Below, piece after piece: positions 7,981-16,862 of a stretch of 64,000 bases of DNA; positions within the stretch are counted from its first letter, which is position 1; every line of letters begins with the position of its first letter. Where the stretch lies: NCBI GenBank assembly GCA_026126205.1, contig JAHCJP010000003.1, positions 202,460-266,459 on the forward strand. The letters are read 5' to 3'. Source of the DNA: Maricaulaceae bacterium (GTDB lineage Bacteria; Pseudomonadota; Alphaproteobacteria; Caulobacterales; Maricaulaceae). The notes under the pieces are model-generated. The model was given only the letters and a program-made list of their open reading frames with translations, made no database searches and was not told the DNA's origin. The translations under genes and the position numbers were made by a program.

Positions 7981-10900
7981 ATGAGGGCTCTGCTGCTGTG
8001 CGCGGGTCAGGGAACGCGCCTGAGGCCGTTGACCGACGACCGCCCGAAATGCCTGGTCGAATTGCTGGGCAAGCCGTTGCTGGGGCATCAGTTCGACGCC
8101 CTGTCCGCCTGCGGCCTGACCGATGTCAGCCTCGTCACCGGCTACGCCGCCGGCCAGCTCGAAAGCTGGGGAAAACGCCGTTTTCACAATGCGCGCTTCG
8201 AAATCACCAACATGGTCGAAAGCCTGTTCTGCGCCCGAGGCCTGTTCGACGGCGCCGATGACCTGATCGTCGGCTATTCCGATATTGTCTATGAACCCAG
8301 GGTGTTGCAGGCCTTGATCGACGCGCCGGGGCCGGCGGCGACGGTGATCGACCGCAGCTGGCGCGCTTTGTGGTCGGCGCGTATGGACGATCCGTTGTCC
8401 GACGCCGAGACCCTGAAGCTGAACCCGGATGGAACCCTGCGCGAGATCGGCCTGAAACCGAAAAGCTATGACGATATTGAGGGTCAGTATGTGGGCCTCA
8501 CGAAATTCACGGTGGGCGCGCAAAAGCAGATTCTGGCGCATTACGACGCGCTGGACCGCAACGCGCGCTATGACGGTCGCAGCTTCGAGCAGATGTTCAT
8601 GACCAGTTTCCTGACCGGTCTTATCGGCGCTGGTCTTCCGATCCAGGCGGCGATGACCGATGGCGGATGGCTGGAGGTCGACACGGTGCAGGATCTGGAG
8701 TTCTACGAGGGTATGCAGACGCGTGGCGAGCTGGCGCGATTCTGGCGGCCGGCGAGGCGCGGCGCGGGGGGTAGGGTCGATGCGGGTGGTTTCAGTCATT
8801 CCGGCTACAGGAGCCGGTTTCAGGCCGGCCGGGAACAAGGCGGGGGCGGCGTGAAAGGCGTTCGAACCGATCTCGTCGTTCTCGGCGCCGGCCGGCCCAC
8901 CGGCTTCGGCTTCTCGCCGGGGCTTGGCGAAGGCCGGGTGAACCGTAGCCATCTGCGCTGGGTGCGCGAGGCGGTGAACGGCCACGTCGAGGCCTGCCAC
9001 TTCATCGCCGGCTACGCCGCCGAAAGCGACGCCGCCCAGCTGGGCGACAGTTTCCGCATCGAGGTCAACCCGCGCTGGAAGACCACCGGCAGCGCCGCCT
9101 CGCTGCTGGCCGCGCAGGTTCCGGACGGCGCGCAGGCGCTGGTCTGCTACGCCGATATCGTGTTCCGGCAGGGCATCGTAGCGCGGCTTCTTGATGATCC
9201 GGCCGATGTCTGCCTGGCCATCGACACTGCCTGGCGGCGGCGCTACGCCGGCCGCACCCGCAAGGACATGGAGCGGGCGGAAAAGGTAAGGCTGGCGGGC
9301 GGAACGCTTGCCGGCATTGGCCGCCAGGTCGCTACGGACGAGGCCGATGCAGAGTTCGCCGGGCTGGTGAAGCTGTCGCCCCGGGCGATGGCGGCGGCGC
9401 GCGCCGGCAATCAGATTCCGGGAGAACTGCGCGAAACCGGCCGGCTGACCGAGCTGATCGCCGCGCTGGCGGCCCTGCCCGGATTCACCGTCGCCACCCA
9501 TGACGTGATGGGCGACTGGGCGGAACTGGACGCGCCGCAGGACCTGTCGCGCTTCGTGCTGGGCACCAAGGCCGAGACGCTGGACCGCCTGAAGCCTCTG
9601 GTGCGGACGATGCGCGTCGAGGACCAGGTGCGCTTCACCGTGGCGGAATGGGAGGCCGGCCGCGACGGCCTGATGGAGCAGATACGCAAGGCGTTCGGCG
9701 GCGCCCCGGTGATCGTACGCAGTTCGGCGCGCTCAGAGGACAGCTGGAGCACCGCCAACGCCGGCGCCTATGACAGCATCGCCCATGTTGACGTGGCCGA
9801 TGACGGCGTTCTGGGCGGCGCGGTGGATGCGGTGATCGCCTCTTACGGCGCGCGCAATGGCGACGACCAGGTGCTGGTGCAGCCGATGCTGACCGACGTG
9901 GTCGCCAACGGCGTGGTGTTCACCCGCACGCTCAGCCACGGCGCGCCGTACTTCGTGGTCAATTACGACGAGACCCACGGCCGCACGGATGGGGTGACCG
10001 CCGGCCTCGGCGATCTGCGCATTCTTTACATGCATCACGACGCCGAGGCCCCGCCGCAGGGCGCGCCGGCCTGGACGGCGCCGCTGGTCGCCGGCGCGCG
10101 GGAGCTGATCGGGCTTGTCGGTTACGACACGCTGGACATTGAATTCGCCGTGACCGGGCGGGGCGAGGTGTGCCTGCTGCAATTGCGCCCCATCGCCGTG
10201 AACCATGACGAATGGGCCATCGACGACGCGCTGCTGAAAACAGAACTGACCGAGGCTGCATCGCGGTTCAAGGCGCTGTCGGCGCCGCCGGGATTCCTAC
10301 CCGGCGGGCGGCCGGTGTTCGGCGTGATGCCGGACTGGAACCCGGCCGAGATCGTCGGCACGCGCCCGTCGCTATTGTCGATTAGCCTCTATCGCTATCT
10401 GATCTGCGATGAGACCTGGGCGCGCCAACGCGCCGAGTACGGCTATCGCGACGTGCGGCCGCAGCCGCTGATTGTTTCCTTCGCCGGACATCCCTACGTC
10501 AATGTGCGGGCGAGCTTTTCAAGTTTCATCCCGGCGCGGGTTCCGGATGCGCTGGCCGCGAAGCTGGTCGAGCATTATCTGAACCGCCTCGTCGCCGAGC
10601 CCGCCCTGCACGACAAGGTGGAGTTCAATATCGCCTTCACCTGCCTGTCGTTCGACTTCCACGATCGCGCGAAGGCGGAACTGGAGCCGGTCGGGTTCAC
10701 TGAAGCCGAGATCGAGACGCTGCGCGAAGGGCTGGCCGACGTCACCCACACCGGCATGGCTCGCTTCGAGGACGATCTGAAGGCGGTCGAGACCATGGCC
10801 GCGCGGCATGCGGCGATCATGGCCCGGCCCATGCACCCGCTGCAGCGGGCCTGTGCGCTGCTGGAGGATTGCCGGCGCTTCGGAACCCTGCCGTTTGCGC

Positions 10901-11919
10901 ACCTGGCGCGCGGCGGCTTCGTCGCGGCGACGCTGATGCGCTCGGCCGCGGCCAAGGGCTTCATCAGCCGCGATTTCCTGGAGCGCTATTTCAACTCAAT
11001 CTCCACGGTGGCCAAGGAGTTCGTGCGCGATGGCGGGGCGGTGTCCGCCGGGCGCATGGCCTGGGATGACTTCCTCGACCGCTACGGGCATTTGCGCCCC
11101 GGCACCTATGACATCCTGTCGCCTGCCTATCGCGACAGGGGCGGGCGGCTGCTGAAGGAATCGCTGAAAGGGCTGGCGGGGGAGACCGGGCACGAGTCTG
11201 AATCCATCGACTGGCCGGACGACGCATGGGCGGCGATGCAGGATGCTCTGGCCGCGTTGGGGCTGGATGTCGATTTCGAGGCTTTCGACCGTTTCGTGCG
11301 CGCCAACACCGAAGGGCGCGAATACGCCAAGTTTGTCTTCACCCGCAATCTCAGCCAGGCGCTGGACGATCTCGCCGCCTGGGGCGAGGAGATCGGCGTG
11401 ACGCGGCAGGTGCTGGCCGACGTGGCGATCGAGTCGATCTTCGGCCTGCGGGCCGGCGAGGGCTTTGGCGATCCGGCGGAATGGCTTAAGGCGGCGGCGG
11501 AGATGAACCAGTCGCGCAAGATGCTGGCCCGCAACGCCGAGCTGCCGCCGCTGATCCATGCCCCGGACCAGTTCTTCTCCTTCTTCTTCCCGCCGTCGGA
11601 GCCGAATTTCATCACCTCCAAGGCCATCACCTGCGAGGCGGTGTTCCTGGGCGAGGGTGGCGAGGCCGATCCGGCCAGCCTGAAAGGCAAGATCGTGGTG
11701 ATCCCGCAGGCGGACCCCGGCTTCGACTGGCTGTTCGGCTGCGAGATCGCGGGCCTGATCACCCAGTATGGCGGCGCCAATTCGCACATGGCGATCCGGG
11801 CGGCGGAGTTCGGCGCGCCGGCGGCGATCGGCGTGGGCGAGATATTGTTCGAGAAGCTGCGCGAAGCGCGGCTGGTGCTGCTCGACTGCGCCAACCGCAA
11901 GATCGACGTGTTAGGCTAG
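7981..11919 (+). CDS. Fused nucleotidyltransferase-nucleotidyltransferase-glutamine kinase (PEP-synthase-like) protein
   Basis: A 1312-residue fusion. Module 1 (about 1-260) is a LicC/Cj1416-like nucleotidyltransferase with the G9-x-G11-x-R13 loop, Lys23, Asp101 (YSDIVY) and Asp234 (LEVDTVQD). Module 2 (about 291-530) is a recognisable second copy (CYADIVF with Asp392, WAELDAPQD with Asp517), but its glycine loop reads LGAGRPTGFG and lacks the basic residues. From about 545 to the end it is a PEP-synthase-type kinase: an ATP-grasp part with VIVRSSARSED (about 576-586), a long central part, and a phosphohistidine swivel domain with GGANSHMAIRA (His1269). In Campylobacter jejuni separate proteins do these jobs: Cj1418 phosphorylates the amide nitrogen of L-glutamine and Cj1416 transfers CMP to it. 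I infer that this protein makes CDP-L-glutamine. A GGGGGCGGGA ribosome site precedes the ATG. Confidence 0.82.
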   Translation: MRALLLCAGQGTRLRPLTDDRPKCLVELLGKPLLGHQFDALSACGLTDVSLVTGYAAGQLESWGKRRFHNARFEITNMVESLFCARGLFDGADDLIVGYSDIVYEPRVLQALIDAPGPAATVIDRSWRALWSARMDDPLSDAETLKLNPDGTLREIGLKPKSYDDIEGQYVGLTKFTVGAQKQILAHYDALDRNARYDGRSFEQMFMTSFLTGLIGAGLPIQAAMTDGGWLEVDTVQDLEFYEGMQTRGELARFWRPARRGAGGRVDAGGFSHSGYRSRFQAGREQGGGGVKGVRTDLVVLGAGRPTGFGFSPGLGEGRVNRSHLRWVREAVNGHVEACHFIAGYAAESDAAQLGDSFRIEVNPRWKTTGSAASLLAAQVPDGAQALVCYADIVFRQGIVARLLDDPADVCLAIDTAWRRRYAGRTRKDMERAEKVRLAGGTLAGIGRQVATDEADAEFAGLVKLSPRAMAAARAGNQIPGELRETGRLTELIAALAALPGFTVATHDVMGDWAELDAPQDLSRFVLGTKAETLDRLKPLVRTMRVEDQVRFTVAEWEAGRDGLMEQIRKAFGGAPVIVRSSARSEDSWSTANAGAYDSIAHVDVADDGVLGGAVDAVIASYGARNGDDQVLVQPMLTDVVANGVVFTRTLSHGAPYFVVNYDETHGRTDGVTAGLGDLRILYMHHDAEAPPQGAPAWTAPLVAGARELIGLVGYDTLDIEFAVTGRGEVCLLQLRPIAVNHDEWAIDDALLKTELTEAASRFKALSAPPGFLPGGRPVFGVMPDWNPAEIVGTRPSLLSISLYRYLICDETWARQRAEYGYRDVRPQPLIVSFAGHPYVNVRASFSSFIPARVPDALAAKLVEHYLNRLVAEPALHDKVEFNIAFTCLSFDFHDRAKAELEPVGFTEAEIETLREGLADVTHTGMARFEDDLKAVETMAARHAAIMARPMHPLQRACALLEDCRRFGTLPFAHLARGGFVAATLMRSAAAKGFISRDFLERYFNSISTVAKEFVRDGGAVSAGRMAWDDFLDRYGHLRPGTYDILSPAYRDRGGRLLKESLKGLAGETGHESESIDWPDDAWAAMQDALAALGLDVDFEAFDRFVRANTEGREYAKFVFTRNLSQALDDLAAWGEEIGVTRQVLADVAIESIFGLRAGEGFGDPAEWLKAAAEMNQSRKMLARNAELPPLIHAPDQFFSFFFPPSEPNFITSKAITCEAVFLGEGGEADPASLKGKIVVIPQADPGFDWLFGCEIAGLITQYGGANSHMAIRAAEFGAPAAIGVGEILFEKLREARLVLLDCANRKIDVLG

Positions 11920-11931
11920 CCGCGCGGCTGC

Positions 11932-11961
11932 GAGGAAACGGCGTGAGAGGAAACGGCGTGA
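11932..11961 (+). repeat. 15-bp tandem duplication of a ribosome site and GTG start
   Basis: The 15 bases at 11932-11946 are repeated exactly at 11947-11961. Each copy carries GAGGAAAC plus a GTG (11943-11945 and 11958-11960), and both starts are in the same frame. The downstream gene therefore has two equivalent in-frame starts. Confidence 0.9.
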
Positions 11962-12623
11962 AACGCATTGGCGTCACCCAGCGGGTCTCCACCCAGTTCC
12001 ACGGACAGCCGCACGATTGTCTCGACCAGGCTTGGGCGGACTTGCTGGGCGCAATCGGCTATGAAATCGCGCCGCTGCCCAATCTGGCGGCTGACGGCGC
12101 CGCTATCGGCGCGTACTTGAACGGGCAGGGTCTCGACGCCCTGATCCTCAGCGGCGGCAACGACATCGCCGGTCTTGGCGATCCGGCGGGGTCGCAGGCC
12201 AGCCCGCGCCGCGACACCTTCGAGCGCGCGGCCATAAGCTGGGCGCGCGGGCGGCGGCTGCCGCTGCTGGGTGTATGCCGGGGCATGCAGTTTCTGAACG
12301 TGGTGCTGGGCGGCTCGCTGGTCCGTGTGGAGGGCCATGCCGGAACCCGGCATGAACTGACCCGCGCGCCCGGTCCGCAGCCGGCGTATTTCGGGGCGTT
12401 GCCGGACCGTTTCGAGGCCAATTCCTTCCACAATTTCGCCGTCGCCGCGAAGGGATTGGCCCCGGGTCTGAAAGCAGCCGCCATCGACGAGGACGGGCTG
12501 GTCGAGGCTTTTTTCCATCCTGACGAGCCGCTGGCGGCGATCATGTGGCACCCGGAGCGGGAACGCCCGACCAGCGCCGCGGACCGGGCGGTTCTTATGG
12601 CCATTGTCAGGTCAAGTGTCTGA
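11958..12623 (+). CDS. Gamma-glutamyl hydrolase-type class I glutamine amidotransferase (Cj1417-like)
   Basis: A 221-residue class I glutamine amidotransferase fold of the gamma-glutamyl hydrolase / PuuD-like branch. The triad is visible: Cys107 in GVCRGMQF, and His198 and Glu200 in MWHPERE. ILSGGNDI and the RRDTFE segment also fit the family. In the Campylobacter phosphoramidate pathway the homologue Cj1417 cleaves CDP-L-glutamine to cytidine diphosphoramidate and glutamate. The position 38 bases behind a glutamine-kinase/cytidylyltransferase fusion makes that the favoured role, over gamma-glutamyl-GABA hydrolysis. I use the second GTG (MKRIGVTQRV); the GTG at 11943 would add five residues. 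The triad is complete, so the enzyme should be active. Confidence 0.82.
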   Translation: MKRIGVTQRVSTQFHGQPHDCLDQAWADLLGAIGYEIAPLPNLAADGAAIGAYLNGQGLDALILSGGNDIAGLGDPAGSQASPRRDTFERAAISWARGRRLPLLGVCRGMQFLNVVLGGSLVRVEGHAGTRHELTRAPGPQPAYFGALPDRFEANSFHNFAVAAKGLAPGLKAAAIDEDGLVEAFFHPDEPLAAIMWHPERERPTSAADRAVLMAIVRSSV

Positions 12624-12759
12624 CGGGTGCCGCCGCCTTGTGGCTCCCACTGAATGGCATCAGCCCGCCGCCGTGATTGACCTGCTTCCCGTTTTCCCGG
12701 CCACGGAAAAGTGGGAAATTCTCGTTTAGCGGCATGGGCTGCTGAAACGAGGAGGGCCT

Positions 12760-13024
12760 TTGAAACGGTCGAAGTTCACCGAGGCGCAGCTCGCCTTCAT
12801 CTTGCGTCAGACCGAGGAAGGCACACGGGGGAGGAGGTCTGCCGCAAGGTGGTGATCAGCCAGGCCACGTTCTACAACTGGAAAAAAAGTATGGCGGCCT
12901 GATGCCGTCGGAGATGAAGCGCCTGAAGCAGCTCGAGGAAGAAAATGGTCGGCTGAAGCGGATCGTGGCCGACCTCTCGTTGGACAAGGAAATGCTTCAG
13001 GATGTTCTGCGCCGAAAGCTTTAA
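12760..13024 (+). pseudogene. IS3-family OrfA, two frameshifts
   Basis: OrfA is the helix-turn-helix DNA-binding protein of IS3 elements. The TTG at 12760 follows GAGGAGGG and opens KRSKFTEAQLAFILRQTEEGT, after which the frame is lost near 12825. EEVCRKVVISQATFYNWKK resumes in a second frame. A seven-A run near 12882-12888 then shifts it again; eight A would give the family KKKYGGLMPSE. The leucine-zipper end (KRLKQLEEENGRLK) is intact in a third frame up to the TAA at 13022-13024. The protein as written cannot be made. Confidence 0.8.
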
Positions 13025-13868
13025 GGCCTGCACACCGGCGGGAGCTGGTAGACCATCTGCGCGTGGCCTGGCAGGTCAGCGTTCGGCGCGCCTGTCAGGT
13101 TCTCCGGGCCAGACGCTCGACCTACCAGTACAAGTCCGTCCGCGGCGCCCAGGATGAGCTTCGCCAGCGCATCCGGGAGATCGCGGAGACGCGGGTTCGG
13201 TATGGCTATCGGCGCATCCATGTGCTCCTGAAGAGAGAGGGCTGGCCGGTGAACGCGAAGCGGGTCTGCCGACTCTATCGCGAGGTGGGCTTGCAGCTGA
13301 GGAACAAGACTCCGAAGTGGAAAGTAAAGGCGAAGCTGCGCGAGGGCCGGTGCAATCCGGTCATGGCCAATGAGGTCTGGGCGATGGATTTCGCCCACGA
13401 CCAGCTCTATGACAGCCGCCGCCTGTGTATCCTGACCGTGATCGACGCGCCTTCACGCGCTATGTTCCGGCGATTGAGCCGCGCGAGCGGTTCACAGGCG
13501 CGGACGTGGTCACGGTTCTTGAACGGGTCTGTGCCGCGCATGGAGCTCCGAAGTCGATCCGGGTGGACATGGGTCCGGAGTTCATCTCACGCGACCTCGA
13601 CCTGTGGGCTTATGCGAACGGGGTGGAGCTCGACTTCTCACGGCCGGGAAAGCCGACGGACAACGCCTTTATCGAGAGCCTGAACGGAAAGTTCCGGGCC
13701 GAATGCCTGAACGCGCATTGGTTCATGAGCCTTGCCGACGCCCGCGGAAAATGCGAGCGATGGCGTAGAGACTGCAACACCCGCCCCCCGCACAGCGCCA
13801 TCGGCTACCGAACGCTTGCGGAGGCACGAACTGCGTCGAGGCTCACGCAGCCCGCCCTGACGCCATGA
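13025..13868 (+). pseudogene. IS3-family OrfB (DDE transposase), frameshifted
   Basis: OrfB carries the catalytic DDE domain. It runs from shortly after the OrfA stop (RRELVDHLRVAWQVSVRRAC) through RYGYRRIHVLLKREGW to the first catalytic Asp in VWAMDF. Near 13447-13452 the frame breaks (GACGCGCCTTCACG). The remainder continues one frame away as FTRYVPAIEPRERFTG, then the second Asp (RVDMGPEF) and the Glu (NAFIESLNGKFR). All three catalytic residues survive but not in one frame. The start is approximate because OrfB is normally made by frameshifting from OrfA. Confidence 0.8.
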
Positions 13869-14084
13869 CACGGGGATTTTCTACGTCCCCGTGTCCCAGA
13901 AAACGGAGTCAAGTTCAATCCCCCACGACATCTCGTTTTAAATAAATGAATAACAAAAATTGCCTAAACATAAGATAAAAAGCTTGGTCTGCGCCAACTA
14001 GCGTATATAAATATAATAAAAGCTGCCTATCACACTAAATTTAATTATATTCTAATTGCGAATATAAACATATTAAGCGATGGC

Positions 14085-15035
14085 TTAAGGAATCAGTATT
14101 TTCATTATGCGTCGCAACAAACGCCCCGGCAGCAATGCCCCGATGCGCGCACGCCAAGCGGGTGATGCGCGCACCATTTTTTTCCCATGGTTCGAAGTCA
14201 ATAGGCTCTTTTTTGCCTCAATAGCGGCAAGTGAATTGCGTGAGCGCTCGTCACGAATGGCTTGGCGGCAAACCATTTCTTGGTCATAGGCACCGAGAAT
14301 GTCTTTGACGGGGCCATCCTCCCTGATTCGGCCAGCATCAAGCCATATCGCGCGCTGACAATTATCAAGAAGCATGTTGCGATTATGGGAAGCGAAAACA
14401 AGAATGCCAGCCTTTCCCACAAAAGTTTTCATGCGGGCAGTCGCTTTGGCGCGAAAGGCGCTGTCACCAGCTGACAGCCATTCATCAAGAATCAGAATCT
14501 CGGGCTCGAATGCCGTGGCAATTGCGAAATTGAGTCGCATGCGCATCCCCGATGAATAGGTCATAACCGGCAGGTCTAGGAACTCCTCAAGTTCTGAAAA
14601 GGCGGCGATCTCTGCCCGCTTATATTCAATCTCTTCGCGTGTTCGACCAGCTGCTAGGCCGCGTAATGTAATATTGCGGTGGCCGGACGCCTCGGGTTGC
14701 ATTCCAAGGTTGATGTTTACTAAACTTGTAAACTGCCCGTTGATGTAAATTTTACCTACATCTGGCGCGTATATCTGAGCCAAGGCCTGCAACAGCGTGG
14801 TCTTTCCCGAACCATTCTCACCCACAAGAGCAAGGCGTTCGCCGCTCTCGGCGGTGAAGGAGACGTTCTGAAGCGCTTGTACGCCAATCACCCCGCCATG
14901 TTTATTGCGGATAAGCCGTTGAGAACCACTTTGATTAAGGTCCGGCGCCTTGGTGAGGCGCTCTGCTTGCGATGACGTCAGTCGTCCGTACAACGGATAA
15001 TTCAGCGTCACATTCTCAACGACAATGCGGGGCAT
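14085..15035 (-). CDS. ABC transporter ATPase for polysaccharide export (Wzt/KpsT-like), island copy
   Basis: A 316-residue ABC ATPase of the capsule/O-antigen export class. It energises transfer of a finished glycan across the inner membrane together with the permease encoded at 15044. Walker A is GENGSGKTT, the signature region YSSGMRMRL, Walker B ILILDEWLSAGD, and the switch His lies in FASHN. The class hallmark LPVMTYSSGM is clear. A poorly conserved C-terminal tail of about 60 residues follows and is too short for a typical carbohydrate-binding Wzt domain. It starts 8 bases after the permease stop. Its DNA is visibly AT-richer than the rest of the locus, and it is bracketed by insertion sequences, so recent acquisition is likely. 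Confidence 0.92.
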   Translation of the reverse strand: MPRIVVENVTLNYPLYGRLTSSQAERLTKAPDLNQSGSQRLIRNKHGGVIGVQALQNVSFTAESGERLALVGENGSGKTTLLQALAQIYAPDVGKIYINGQFTSLVNINLGMQPEASGHRNITLRGLAAGRTREEIEYKRAEIAAFSELEEFLDLPVMTYSSGMRMRLNFAIATAFEPEILILDEWLSAGDSAFRAKATARMKTFVGKAGILVFASHNRNMLLDNCQRAIWLDAGRIREDGPVKDILGAYDQEMVCRQAIRDERSRNSLAAIEAKKSLLTSNHGKKMVRASPAWRARIGALLPGRLLRRIMKILIP

Positions 15036-15043
15036 GCTTGCTC

Positions 15044-15865
15044 CTAGAGCCAGTAGGCAAGTCGTCTACGCACTCTATGCGTAGCAATGAAGGCTAACAG
15101 CCAATTAGCCGCTGTGAGACAAAGTACGATCATCCAACTCGATAGACGAGGCTCCACACCCATTAGAGGTGCGCGCAAAATTTCTATGAAGTGGGTTAGT
15201 GGGTTAATGTCGGCTATCTGGGCGCGGATACCTGTTAGCTCTTCCCGCACCCAAAGGATCGGCGTTATGAAGAACAGCAAACGGGTCAAAGACCCAACAA
15301 AATGCACGATGTCACGATAGCGAGCCGAGATCATTCCCCAAAAAAACTGAATAGCCACGGCGTTGATTAGGTATAATAGTAGTGCCGGCATAGCCATCAA
15401 GCTCATCGGGCCCGGCCGCCAACCAGCATAAATCATAATAATAAGGGCAACAATTAACTGTAAAATAAATGTAAATACCGAACGGAATATGCTGCGATAG
15501 ACATAAATTGAGTAAGGTAAAGAAACGCTAATAATCCAAATCCTTGATGAAATAAATACTTGACAGCCGTCAATTATGTTTGATAAAATAAAAGTAAAGG
15601 CTGCAAAACCAAGTGAAACATATATCAAAAAATCAATTGCATCGGCTCTCGTAAATATAGAAAAGAATATTGATATGCCTATAACAAATATTGTGTAAGA
15701 TACAATAATCCATAACACCCCAAGTATGCTGCGTCTGTAGCGTTGCTGAATTTCATCCCAAGCAAATGTTCGCCACAAATCCCACATCATTAGGCCGGCG
15801 ATAAGATCAGAGAAAAATCCCGGCCTACTGCTCTCTGCGCCAGAGTTGTTGCTAGGAAGACTCAT
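15044..15865 (-). CDS. ABC-2 type polysaccharide export permease (Wzm/KpsM-like), island copy
   Basis: An inner-membrane permease of about 273 residues with roughly six hydrophobic segments, the membrane half of a glycan ABC exporter. Family features are the amphipathic N-terminal stretch before QQRYRRSILGVLW, the NIIDGCQVFISS segment, and NPLTHFIEILRAPLMG near the end. I chose the ATG at 15863-15865 (MSLPSNNSG); an ATG at 15943 would add 26 residues not expected in the family. It resembles the second permease at 27209 in motif order but differs in sequence and base composition, so the two are not a recent duplication. The gene is AT-rich, like its ATPase partner. Confidence 0.9.
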   Translation of the reverse strand: MSLPSNNSGAESSRPGFFSDLIAGLMMWDLWRTFAWDEIQQRYRRSILGVLWIIVSYTIFVIGISIFFSIFTRADAIDFLIYVSLGFAAFTFILSNIIDGCQVFISSRIWIISVSLPYSIYVYRSIFRSVFTFILQLIVALIIMIYAGWRPGPMSLMAMPALLLYLINAVAIQFFWGMISARYRDIVHFVGSLTRLLFFITPILWVREELTGIRAQIADINPLTHFIEILRAPLMGVEPRLSSWMIVLCLTAANWLLAFIATHRVRRRLAYWL

Positions 15866-16021
15866 AAGTATGTACCTACATAGTGCATGTTCGGAAACAT
15901 ATTTATCACGCACATATAACCGAAAGAACGAGGCGTCCACCAACTTTCAAAATGCGTCCCTAATTAGTTTATTGAATTTCCAAGTGTGGTTGGTCAAGGT
16001 CTGCGCCGCAGTTCGGCCTAG

Positions 16022-16862
16022 GTTCTGTACCCATAAACGGGATTCCCAATCTGTCTGGGCCGTGATTCAAGTTTCCTGACGCTGTCAGGAGGTTGGATCA
16101 TGGCCCGTTTTGATCTGAGCGACGCGGAGTGGTCGATCATCGCGCCGCTTCTGCCCGGCAAGCCGCGCGGGGCGCCGCGGGTGGACGACCGGCGGGTTCT
16201 GAACGGGATTTTCTACATCCTGCGCACCGGTTCGCCCTGGCGCGACCTGCCTGAGCGCTACGGACCGCACACCACGGTTTACAACCGCTTCAACAGATGG
16301 GCGAAGGCGGGGGTGTGGGTGCGGGTGTTCCAGGCCCTGGCCGAACGCTCCCCCCAGTCCATGGCCTTCATCGACAGCTCGATCATCCGCGCCCACCAGC
16401 ACGCCGCCGACGGAAAAAAGGGGGTCCGGATAACGCCATCGGTCTCTCTCGCGGGGGACTGAGCACCAAGATCCACGCCGTGGTCGATGAGACCGGCCTG
16501 CCCATCCGGCTCGCCCTGAGCGCCGGGCAGGCCTCCGACAAGGCCGCCGGGCTGGACCTGATCGGCACGCTGGGCGGCGTCCGGCACGTGGTCGCCGACC
16601 GCGGCTATGACGCCCGCGCCCTGATCGAGCGCATCGAAGCGCTCGGCGCAGCCGCACACATCCCCGCCCAGCGCGACCGCAAGGTCCAGCGCACCGTGGC
16701 CAGAGACATCTACCGCCAGCGCAATCTGGTCGAACGCTTCTTCAGCAGGATCAAACACTTCAGGCGATGCGCGACCCGCTTCGACAAGCTCGCAAGAAAC
16801 TTCCTCGCAACCTTCGCAATCGCTGCAACACGCCTATGGCTCAGAAATTATGAGTCCACGAC
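16022..16862 (+). mobile_element. IS5-family (IS427-type) insertion sequence, apparently intact
   Basis: About 841 bp. The left end GTTCTGTACCCATAA and the inverted right end GTCGTGGACTCATAA match at 11 of 15 positions, and both ends are flanked by CTAG (16018-16021 and 16863-16866), which may be the target duplication. The transposase has all three catalytic acidic residues and a slippery site, so the copy could be mobile. Confidence 0.8.

Larger units (their letters stand above)
12678..13911 (+). mobile_element. Decayed IS3-family insertion sequence
   Basis: An IS3-type element with OrfA and OrfB both frameshifted. The ends carry imperfect inverted repeats: the left end reads CCCGTTTTCCCGGCCACGG and the right end, read inward, CCGTTTTCTGGGACACGG. 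The outer limits are approximate and I could not identify a target duplication. It marks the left side of the AT-rich island. Confidence 0.75.

Noticed and set aside
7849..9501. 550-codon open frame on the minus strand opposite the large fusion gene
   Set aside because: It is the mirror of a high-GC gene with strong third-position bias. Its translation has no recognisable motif, and the plus-strand gene has clear family motifs over the same span.
7981..11919. Reading the fusion simply as phosphoenolpyruvate synthase
   Set aside because: The kinase part is PEP-synthase-like only in fold. The attached nucleotidyltransferases, the amidotransferase next door and the glycan context do not fit central metabolism.
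12711..12902. 63-codon frame starting MGNSRLAAW as a separate gene
   Set aside because: Its second half is the shifted middle of IS3 OrfA; the first half is the insertion-sequence end read in an arbitrary frame.
13912..14084. AT-rich gap right of the IS3 copy as an origin or attachment site
   Set aside because: It is only AT-rich (173 bases). No DnaA-box cluster, integrase gene, tRNA end or direct-repeat pair was seen.
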